From Chitinophagaceae bacterium (lineage in GTDB: Bacteria > Bacteroidota > Bacteroidia > Chitinophagales > Chitinophagaceae): DNA of 5,153 bases. Positions 1 through 5,153 of this stretch are shown one piece after another. The translations under genes were made by a program, and so were the position numbers. Below the pieces are notes generated by a model that was not told the DNA's origin, ran no database searches, and saw only the letters and a list, made by a program, of their open reading frames with translations. The stretch lies in assembly GCA_019747455.1 (NCBI GenBank), contig JAIEQT010000014.1, positions 1 to 5,153 on the forward strand, in the 5' to 3' direction. Positions within the stretch are counted from its first letter, which is position 1, and the number at the start of each line of letters is the position of its first letter.

Positions 1-1212
1 ATGCCCGTTTTTCTTTTACTGGTTCTTTTCGAAAAATGGTGGGGCTGGCGCAAGGGCCATGATACGGTACGTACCATGGATATGATCTCCAGCTTGAGTT
101 CGGGTGTTACCAATGTTACCAAAGATGTATTAGGTTTGAGCATTGCGGTATTGAGCTATGATTGGATGGTGAATCATTGGGCCATATATACCATTCAATC
201 TTCTATAGCGGTTTATATTATTGCTTTTTTTGCACTCGATCTTACCGGCTATTTAGTACATAGAATTGATCATGAAATTAATTTTTTCTGGAATAGTCAT
301 ATTATTCATCATAGCAGTGAAGATTTTAATTTGGCTTGCGCACTCAGACAGAGCATTTCATCGATTGTAAAAATTTTCACGATTTTTTTATTGCCTGCTG
401 CGTTACTGGGCGTTCCCACACAGGTAATTGCCATTGTAGCTCCCTTGCATTTATTTGCCCAGTTCTGGTATCATACCCAACATATTGATAAGATGGGTTG
501 GTTGGAAAAAATTATTGTAACGCCTTCGCATCATCGTGTACACCATGCCTTGAATCCGGAGTATCTGGATAAGAATTATGGACAGATTTTTATTTTCTGG
601 GATAAATGGTTTGGCACTTATCAGGAAGAATTACCAACCGTAAAACCTGTTTATGGTATTACCAGACCTGTACAAACCTGGAACCCTATTAAAATCAATT
701 TCATGCATATGGGGTTGATGATAAGAGATGCCTGGCACACAAAAAATATTAGTGATAAGTTTCGTATTTGGTTTATGCCTACCGGTTGGCGACCTGCGGA
801 TGTTGCCGAGCAATATCCTGTATATAAAATTAATGATCCCTATAGTTATCAAAAATTCGATACAAAAAGTACAACTGTTTTTAGCGTTTGGGTATGGATA
901 CAGTTGTTGTTATTATTGGTTTTTATCAGCTATTTGTTTGGCAATATTGCCAGCGTTGGGAGTCCGGCTATGTTTTATTATGGTGGATTTATTTTTATAT
1001 ATGTATATGCTTTAACTGAATTAATGGATGGCAGTGCTACTGCATGGGTTTGGGAATTAGTAAAAACCGTTGTTGGCTTTTATTTGATGTATATTACCAA
1101 AGACTGGTTCGGTGCGGGGAAAATACTCGCTGCGGCTCCTTATATAGTTGATGCCTATTTATTGGTAAGTTTAGTGGGAGCCATTTATTTTTCGAAACAA
1201 GAAAAGCACTAA
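1..1212 (+). CDS. Alkylglycerol monooxygenase-like membrane di-iron hydroxylase (sterol desaturase / fatty acid hydroxylase superfamily), probably 5'-partial
   Basis: An integral membrane oxygenase of the fatty acid hydroxylase superfamily. The histidine clusters expected to bind two irons are present: HRIDH at residues 87-91, HIIHH at 100-104, a lone HTQH at 158-161 and HHRVHH at 177-182. The stretch HHSSEDFNL...ALRQS (103-118) and the later DKNYG...WDKWFGT block (190-206) closely resemble animal alkylglycerol monooxygenase (TMEM195/AGMO), which cleaves ether lipids using O2. Bacterial relatives are usually annotated 'sterol desaturase', and their substrate is mostly unknown. Hydrophobic segments lie at about 43-80, 120-155, 293-315 and 322-396. 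The C-terminal membrane part after the His core is also AGMO-like. The first residues (PVFLLLVLFEKWW) already lie inside a membrane helix, and the first His motif comes earlier than in relatives. The true start is therefore probably upstream of the window and base 1 may be an internal Met. It could act on a lipid or, less likely, a carotenoid; the substrate is not determined. Confidence 0.88.
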   Translation: MPVFLLLVLFEKWWGWRKGHDTVRTMDMISSLSSGVTNVTKDVLGLSIAVLSYDWMVNHWAIYTIQSSIAVYIIAFFALDLTGYLVHRIDHEINFFWNSHIIHHSSEDFNLACALRQSISSIVKIFTIFLLPAALLGVPTQVIAIVAPLHLFAQFWYHTQHIDKMGWLEKIIVTPSHHRVHHALNPEYLDKNYGQIFIFWDKWFGTYQEELPTVKPVYGITRPVQTWNPIKINFMHMGLMIRDAWHTKNISDKFRIWFMPTGWRPADVAEQYPVYKINDPYSYQKFDTKSTTVFSVWVWIQLLLLLVFISYLFGNIASVGSPAMFYYGGFIFIYVYALTELMDGSATAWVWELVKTVVGFYLMYITKDWFGAGKILAAAPYIVDAYLLVSLVGAIYFSKQEKH

Positions 1213-1223
1213 GCTTTTATTTT
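1202..1223. terminator. Possible bidirectional terminator between convergent genes
   Basis: AAAAGC (1202-1207) pairs perfectly with GCTTTT (1213-1218) around a 5-base loop that contains the stop codons of both converging genes. A T-rich stretch (ATTTTAT) follows on the plus strand, and on the minus strand the arm runs into TTTTCTTGTTT. The stem is short, with only two G-C pairs, so this is a weak intrinsic terminator at best. Its placement exactly at the convergent junction supports the call. Confidence 0.4.
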
Positions 1224-1928
1224 ATCTATATTCCAATTTATACTTACGGCTGATCCAACCGCATTGTACACAGAATGAGGCCGCTGATTATTTAAAAAAG
1301 TAAAATCACTACCATACCATAATGTAAAATCACAAACTATCTGATAGTTTACTACTTTATTAGTACACCAGGTGTTGTGATTTACCTTGTATTCCCAGGT
1401 TTGGGATTCGTTTACTTTTGTGTAGCCATAATAATGCTCGTAAATGAATTGTTCATGAGAACCGGGAAGCATGATATCTTCTTTATGCTTACACAATGCG
1501 TTTATCGAAAACTCCGATCTATGCTTGAACCAACAATATGATATCTTTTTTTGATTGTTCTCTACAGATATAGTTGACTTCATTTTCGCATAGCTATAAT
1601 GTTCTTTGTACAATAAATTGGCTAAAAAAGCAACAATTCTATTAGGTACTATTTCACTGATAAACACCACACCTCTTCTTATCTCATCCCCTACTTTTCT
1701 TTTTACATAAAATCTAAGATTCACCTCATCAAAAGATCCATATACCGGAATAGGAACGCCAAAAATAGAAGATTGTAAAAATTGAAAACCAACTAAGCTT
1801 ACATAATATTTACCCTCAAAATCGTCGAGCTCGGTACCAACCGGCAAATAAGGTATTAGCACTGCTTTTGGTACCTCGTAGTTCACCATTACAATATCTT
1901 TCCAATAGGCTTTCAGAAATGTTTTCAT
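1209..1928 (-). CDS. DUF2071 (YqjF-like) family protein
   Basis: A soluble 239-residue protein with no signal peptide or membrane helix. It resembles the DUF2071/YqjF family, whose members are thought to share the acetoacetate decarboxylase-like fold. Supporting features are the opening YWKDIVMVNYEVP (8-20), the block VPIPVYGSFDEVNLRFYV (58-75), the RRGVVFISEIVPN segment (84-96) and the FIYEHYYGYT segment (161-170). The length is normal for the family, whose biochemical role is not established. The start ATG lies two bases after the stop of the upstream flavin-reductase-like gene, so the two are almost certainly one transcript and may be translationally coupled. Its 3' end overlaps the convergent hydroxylase gene by 4 bp. 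The family call is fairly firm, but no function can be assigned from sequence. Confidence 0.8.
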   Translation of the reverse strand: MKTFLKAYWKDIVMVNYEVPKAVLIPYLPVGTELDDFEGKYYVSLVGFQFLQSSIFGVPIPVYGSFDEVNLRFYVKRKVGDEIRRGVVFISEIVPNRIVAFLANLLYKEHYSYAKMKSTISVENNQKKISYCWFKHRSEFSINALCKHKEDIMLPGSHEQFIYEHYYGYTKVNESQTWEYKVNHNTWCTNKVVNYQIVCDFTLWYGSDFTFLNNQRPHSVYNAVGSAVSINWNIDKIKA

Positions 1929-1930
1929 AG

Positions 1931-2560
1931 CTATATCTCTTGTACAGGTTGATCTACTTTTGCATAAGATAATCTGGCTAATGCCATAGTAGTGTGGTAA
2001 CTATCTAATCCGCTACAGGTAATGGTTTCGGCTTTTTGCAAATCAATAAATCCGTCTTTACGTATATATTCATCGGGTACTATTATTTTAATTATTTTCC
2101 CGATCACCAAATAGGTACCATTTAATTCGATATCTATTTTTTGTACGAGTTCACAAGCAAACTTAATACGACTCTGTTGTACAAATGGGGCCACAATACC
2201 ATCTACATACGCTGCGGCTAAGCCTACTGCTGAAAATTCACTGATACCCTCCTCATATTTGGCACTGCACTGGTGCGCTTCCTTATAAAAGGAAGGCATG
2301 ATATGATTGATGGTGTAATGCTTGGTAGCCATGATATTTCCAAGTGTATTTTGTTTTTCTTCATTAGGCCGTATGATAATACCACATAATGCCGGGTTGG
2401 CGCCTAAATGAAAGAGACTACTAAAAACCGCTAGGTTTTCATTCCCTTGAACACTTTTGGTGCCAATGAGGGTAACACTTTTAAAACCACCCAGGGAATT
2501 GATGAAATTTGCCCTATACCTGGTTTCTAGTTGGCTAATATCTGATGACGCAAAAATCAT
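1931..2560 (-). CDS. Flavin reductase-like, FMN-binding split-barrel protein
   Basis: A soluble 209-residue protein of the flavin reductase-like domain family (PF01613 type), which binds FMN in a split beta-barrel. Members reduce free flavin with NAD(P)H or act as flavoprotein oxidoreductases. Typical features are the early FKSVTLIGTKS strand (26-36), ENLAVFSSLFHLGANPALCGIII (41-63) ending in the flavin-contact region, the TLGNIMATKHYTINH block (72-86), and the EEGISEFSAVGL motif (103-114), which matches the family's 'DEF...GL' signature. The length is typical. It is the first gene of a minus-strand pair with the DUF2071 gene and is divergent from the rhodopsin across 270 bp. The exact substrate is unknown. 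Supplying reduced flavin to a neighbouring enzyme (CrtY uses reduced FAD) is conceivable but only inferred from proximity. Confidence 0.82.
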   Translation of the reverse strand: MIFASSDISQLETRYRANFINSLGGFKSVTLIGTKSVQGNENLAVFSSLFHLGANPALCGIIIRPNEEKQNTLGNIMATKHYTINHIMPSFYKEAHQCSAKYEEGISEFSAVGLAAAYVDGIVAPFVQQSRIKFACELVQKIDIELNGTYLVIGKIIKIIVPDEYIRKDGFIDLQKAETITCSGLDSYHTTMALARLSYAKVDQPVQEI

Positions 2561-2830
2561 ACAAGCGGGTGGTTTTAAATTTGTTTAATAAAATGCGTAA
2601 ACTATTTTTTTTCCTTTAACAGGATGATTAGTAGGAATTATTGAATATATAACAATTTGTAAACCATTTAGTTTTAACAATTTTTTGGGATTGATGGTTG
2701 ATATGCTCACCTCAAAAACAAGTTTATTCGGCCGTAAAAACTCATTTGTTAAAAAAAAATTAAAGATAGCTAAACAATTTTCGCGATTTTTTTGTCTAGT
2801 TAATCATTCATTAACATTAAACAAAAAAAT
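2561..2830. promoter_or_regulatory. AT-rich divergent intergenic region with promoters for both directions
   Basis: This gap separates the divergent flavin-reductase-like and rhodopsin genes and must contain both promoters. I see no good match to the Bacteroidota promoter pair (TTG at -33 and TAnnTTTG at -7) in either direction. The best weak minus-strand -7 candidate is TAGTTTAC (2604-2597), 37 bases before that gene's start, with no clear TTG partner. On the plus strand, TTG at 2746-2748 followed 18 bases later by TAGCTAAA (2767-2774) is a weak candidate. The plus-strand leader ends in ACAAAAAAAT directly before the rhodopsin ATG, an A-rich start region without Shine-Dalgarno sequence, as is common in this phylum. 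No small ORF or RNA gene was recognised. Confidence 0.5.
2799..2815 (+). promoter_or_regulatory. Inverted repeat just upstream of the rhodopsin start (possible operator)
   Basis: GTTAAT (2799-2804) and ATTAAC (2810-2815) form a perfect 6-bp dyad around a 5-base spacer, ending 15 bases before the rhodopsin ATG. It could be a regulator-binding site or a small leader hairpin near the ribosome entry region. In such AT-rich DNA a dyad of this size can occur by chance, so the call is tentative. Confidence 0.25.
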
Positions 2831-3550
2831 ATGGAGCATTTGAAAATTGCTAGCGACAATTATGTTGCGTTTACGTTCTTTATTGGAACGATGGCTATGA
2901 TGGCTGCATCAGTATTTTTCTTTTTTGAGTTGAACAACACTTCTCAAAAATGGAGAACATCGGTATTGGTGTCTGGTCTTATTACTTTCATTGCGGCTGT
3001 TCACTATTACTACATGAGAGGTTACAATCTCGAAACAGGAGACTCTCCTACCTTCTTTCGGTATGTAGACTGGATCCTGACTGTACCTTTGATGTGTGTT
3101 GAGTTTTATTTGATAACCAAAAAAGCAGGAGCCAAAATTGGATTACTTTGGAAGTTGATCTTCGCTTCTTTGGTAATGTTAGTAACCGGTTATTTTGGAG
3201 AAACCCTCGATCGTGCTCATAGCGTATTATGGGGCGTAATTTCCGGTATCGCTTATTTCTATATTGTATATTTAATATGGTTTGGCGAAGTTGCTAAGCT
3301 TGCACAAACAGCGGGTACACAAGTAGCCAAAGCAACACGCGTGCTTGCCTGGTTTGTATTAGTAGGTTGGGCTATTTACCCATTAGGATATATTTTAGGT
3401 ACACCGGGTGGTTTATTTGGTGTTCAGCTAGTGGCAGACCCTGCGGCTGCTACACATGCTATGGATATTGTATATAACATTGCAGATGCCATTAACAAGA
3501 TTGGATTTGGATTAGTAATCTATGCGTTAAGCAGAAACGCCGAAAACTAA
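2831..3550 (+). CDS. Proteorhodopsin-type light-driven outward proton pump with carotenoid-antenna fenestration glycine
   Basis: A seven-helix retinal protein of 239 residues that pumps protons out of the cell in light. Helix C carries R77, proton acceptor D80, T84 and proton donor E91, the DTE signature of proteorhodopsin proton pumps rather than the NDQ of sodium pumps. H58 in helix B matches the conserved His partnering the acceptor. K223 in helix G (ADAINK) forms the retinal Schiff base, with D219 as second counterion. M88 sits at the spectral tuning site (Leu or Met green, Gln blue), predicting green absorption. In helix E, LWGVIS (133-138) aligns without gaps to xanthorhodopsin LWGFLS. 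G135 therefore replaces the bulky residue (F152 of green proteorhodopsin) that closes the pocket, leaving room for a carotenoid antenna. The FG loop (about 189-211) is long, as in xanthorhodopsin. There is no separate signal peptide; the start follows an A-rich leader. The retinal-producing gene lies 98 bp downstream on the same strand. Confidence 0.97.
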   Translation: MEHLKIASDNYVAFTFFIGTMAMMAASVFFFFELNNTSQKWRTSVLVSGLITFIAAVHYYYMRGYNLETGDSPTFFRYVDWILTVPLMCVEFYLITKKAGAKIGLLWKLIFASLVMLVTGYFGETLDRAHSVLWGVISGIAYFYIVYLIWFGEVAKLAQTAGTQVAKATRVLAWFVLVGWAIYPLGYILGTPGGLFGVQLVADPAAATHAMDIVYNIADAINKIGFGLVIYALSRNAEN

Positions 3551-3572
3551 TTCTTAGTCATGTATGATTACT

Positions 3573-3606
3573 AAAGGATGATGCTTATCATAAAGTATCA
3601 TCCTTT
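3573..3606 (+). terminator. Strong hairpin between rhodopsin and the crtY-blh gene (terminator or attenuator)
   Basis: AAAGGATGATGCTT (3573-3586) pairs with AAGTATCATCCTTT (3593-3606) in a 14-bp stem with one G-U pair and a 6-base loop. One further wobble pair and one G-C pair (3572/3607 and 3571/3608) can extend it. The arm ends in TTT, but GGTTTATATA follows rather than a long T-run, so termination may be partial. It begins 22 bases after the rhodopsin stop. Only about 40 bases separate it from the next start, with no clear promoter there. A partial terminator or mRNA-stabilising hairpin, giving much rhodopsin and little enzyme from one transcript, fits well. Confidence 0.75.
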
Positions 3607-3648
3607 GGTTTATATACCGTTCTCGTTTCTTTCAAAATTTTAGCCTTC

Positions 3649-5153
3649 ATGCACACCGAAAATTCCATCAACACAAATACACAAGAGGTTAACTACCTTT
3701 TTCTGGGATTAGGTGCGGCCAATACTTTGCTATTGATGCAGATGCATAAGCATAAACTGCTTGACAAGAAAAAAATTACCATTATCGATCCCGATTATAC
3801 CGCACTTACCCAAAAAACCTATTGCTTTTGGGGAACTGAAACAGCGTATAAAGAGCTTGGCTTAGAAGATCATATCACGCATATTTGGAAGCGATTAATA
3901 GTAAACGATAAACAACCTGAATCTATCACGCCATTAGCGTATGTACATATACCGGGCAGTTCCATATACCATTTAGCTAAATCCATTGTTGATGAGTACC
4001 ATATTGAGATCATCACGGAACCCTATCATAAACCTGTAGAGAAGCCCGATAGTAAATTTGTTTTCAAACTCGAAAATCGTTTGCTACTTGCTGATAAAGT
4101 ATTCGACAGCAGACCACCACAATTTGAAAATCCTAAAAAAAACCAAAGTCATTTATGGCAATCTTTCATCGGATGGAAGATTAAATCCAAAGAAAAGAAT
4201 TTCGATACTTCCACTGCTATACTGATGGATTTTGACATTGATCAACTTGATACTTGTCAGTTTGTGTACCTATTACCGTTTTCTTCTGAGGAAGCATTGG
4301 TAGAATTAACCCGATTTGGTGAAACCAAGATCACCGAAGCAGAAGCCAATACCATCCTGCAGGAATACTTGTTTAAAAAAAATATTGATTATACCATACA
4401 AGAAGTAGAAAAAGGGGTCATACCTATGTCAACTTCCGCATTCAATAACCATTCCCTAGATACAAACTGGATATATACCGGAGCCAAAGCCGGTATGCTT
4501 AAACCCAGTACCGGATATGCTTTTAAAGCCATGGCACAAGATGCCTTAGCCATTGCAAGTTCCCTACAAAAAGAAATAACCTATCATAGAAAAAGTAAAA
4601 AAAGCAGATTCCTTTTCTATGATAGGCTATTATTAAAAATTTTAGAACAGAAGCCTGATCAAGGTAAAATAATATTCCAATCTTTATTTCATACTATATC
4701 TATTCAACGTGTATTGCAATTTTTAGATGAGCAAACAGCTATCCGGGAAGAGATAATTATCTTTTCCAAATTACCTATCAAGGTTTTTCTATTGGCTGCC
4801 CTAAAAGATATTTGGTTTACCTGTAAACAGATCTCACCAACGATATTTGCTTTTATTTTTTCTTTGTTGAGTTTGCTACTGGTAAGATTACACTATGCCA
4901 ATATGGTTTGGGGAATTTTAGCCATTCTTTTCTTTACCTACGGATTATCGCATGGAGCCATAGATCATTTGACAGATAAAAGAATCAACTCTGCAAAAAC
5001 GCTTGTTCAATTTGTGAGTATTTACATAGCCAAGGGACTACTATTCGCGATATTATGGTGGATAGCGCCTAGAATAGCACTTGTAGGGTTTATCTTATTC
5101 TCGGCCTGGCATTTCGGACAGGCAGATTATACCGCATGGAATATAAAAAATGA
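3649..5153 (+). CDS. crtY-blh: Apparent fusion: lycopene beta-cyclase (CrtY) joined to beta-carotene 15,15'-dioxygenase (Brp/Blh), 3'-partial
   Basis: One frame runs 501 codons without a stop to the window edge. Residues about 14-384 are a full-length CrtY, the FAD-dependent enzyme that cyclises both ends of lycopene to beta-carotene. It shows the dinucleotide-binding FLGLGAAN (18-25), KTYCFW (56-61), VFDSRPP (151-157), WQSFIGW (170-176), ILMDFD (191-196), YLLPFSSEEALVE (207-219), EKGVIPM (254-260) and GAKAGMLKPSTGY (278-290). The C-terminal helices end normally near residue 384. After a linker of about 12 residues, hydrophobic helices begin and carry Brp/Blh motifs HGAIDH (435-440) and SAWHFGQAD (485-493). 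ATG 3649 is the only ATG between the upstream in-frame stop (3565) and the CrtY domain. No in-frame ATG lies at the domain junction, and the next one (4903) is inside the first Blh helix, which argues against two separate genes. The product would turn lycopene into retinal for the adjacent rhodopsin. A missed frameshift or assembly error removing a stop is the main alternative. Confidence 0.9.
   Translation, partial: MHTENSINTNTQEVNYLFLGLGAANTLLLMQMHKHKLLDKKKITIIDPDYTALTQKTYCFWGTETAYKELGLEDHITHIWKRLIVNDKQPESITPLAYVHIPGSSIYHLAKSIVDEYHIEIITEPYHKPVEKPDSKFVFKLENRLLLADKVFDSRPPQFENPKKNQSHLWQSFIGWKIKSKEKNFDTSTAILMDFDIDQLDTCQFVYLLPFSSEEALVELTRFGETKITEAEANTILQEYLFKKNIDYTIQEVEKGVIPMSTSAFNNHSLDTNWIYTGAKAGMLKPSTGYAFKAMAQDALAIASSLQKEITYHRKSKKSRFLFYDRLLLKILEQKPDQGKIIFQSLFHTISIQRVLQFLDEQTAIREEIIIFSKLPIKVFLLAALKDIWFTCKQISPTIFAFIFSLLSLLLVRLHYANMVWGILAILFFTYGLSHGAIDHLTDKRINSAKTLVQFVSIYIAKGLLFAILWWIAPRIALVGFILFSAWHFGQADYTAWNIKN
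4837..5153 (+). other. Blh domain part of the fusion, cut by the window end
   Basis: This is the membrane portion following CrtY (residues about 397-501). Helices are visible at about 398-415, 418-433, 449-469 and 472-488. H435 in HGAIDH and H488 in WHFGQAD correspond to the first two of four conserved histidines that hold iron in Blh (H21 and H78 of the characterised marine enzyme); the spacing of 53 residues is close to the 57 there. The two later histidines and most of the roughly 280-residue domain lie beyond the window, so activity cannot be judged. Blh splits beta-carotene with O2 into two retinal molecules. Confidence 0.85.

Noticed and set aside
631..852. Minus-strand ORF of 73 codons inside the hydroxylase gene
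   Set aside because: It lies wholly within the well-supported plus-strand coding region and its translation resembles no family; it is a shadow frame.
728..1015. Plus-strand ORF of 95 codons in another frame of the hydroxylase gene
   Set aside because: It overlaps a conserved membrane coding region. Its hydrophobic look comes from reading T-rich codons out of frame.
1826..1838. CGAGCTCGGTACC resembles a cloning-vector polylinker
   Set aside because: It encodes the VGTELDD part of the DUF2071 protein in frame, and the flanking sequence continues the gene, so the restriction-site-like string is coincidental.
2576..2583. TAAATTTG on the plus strand matches the Bacteroidota -7 element
   Set aside because: No TTG occurs at the right distance upstream, and it is about 250 bases before the rhodopsin start, next to the start of the opposite gene. 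A chance match in AT-rich DNA is more likely.
2831..3550. Sodium or chloride pump, or sensory rhodopsin
   Set aside because: The helix C residues are D80, T84 and E91, the proton pump set, not NDQ (sodium) or NTQ-type (chloride). A sensory type would normally lack the donor carboxylate and sit next to a transducer gene, which is absent here.
4903..4905. ATG as a possible separate start of blh
   Set aside because: It lies inside the first Blh membrane helix with no suitable leader, so starting there would remove the helix's first half. It does not support a separate gene.
5151..5153. TGA as the last three bases, looking like the stop of the final gene
   Set aside because: The CrtY-Blh frame reads AAT (5149-5151) then GA, so this TGA is out of frame. 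Blh also needs about 180 more residues, so the gene simply continues past the window.

Overview
The window looks like chromosomal DNA of a rhodopsin-carrying, carotenoid-making member of the Bacteroidota. The evidence is the AT-rich composition, A-rich leaders without clear Shine-Dalgarno sequences, and the family make-up: an alkylglycerol-monooxygenase-like membrane hydroxylase, a DUF2071 protein, a proteorhodopsin with a DTE motif, and a Bacteroidota-type CrtY next to Blh. I cannot place it below phylum level with confidence.

Left part (1-2560): a plus-strand membrane di-iron oxygenase of the fatty acid hydroxylase superfamily, probably missing its first residues at the window edge, converges on a minus-strand pair. 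The pair is a flavin-reductase-like FMN-binding protein followed two bases later by a DUF2071 protein. The two transcription units overlap by 4 bp at their stop codons, where a small hairpin could end transcription from both sides.

Middle (2561-2830): a 270-bp AT-rich divergent region must hold the promoters for the minus-strand pair and the rhodopsin. A 6-bp inverted repeat lies just upstream of the rhodopsin start.

Right part (2831-5153): a microbial rhodopsin with the outward proton pump signature D80/T84/E91, retinal lysine K223 and a green-type residue M88. It has a glycine (G135) at the position that opens the retinal pocket to a carotenoid antenna in xanthorhodopsin. A strong hairpin follows, then one long reading frame open to the window end. 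That frame encodes a complete lycopene beta-cyclase (CrtY) joined in frame to a Brp/Blh beta-carotene 15,15'-dioxygenase. One polypeptide would therefore make beta-carotene from lycopene and cleave it to retinal, the chromophore of the rhodopsin just upstream.

The main point of interest is this compact phototrophy cassette: a probably antenna-capable proton pump plus an apparent CrtY-Blh fusion. The Blh part is cut by the window end, so two of its four expected metal-binding histidines cannot be seen.
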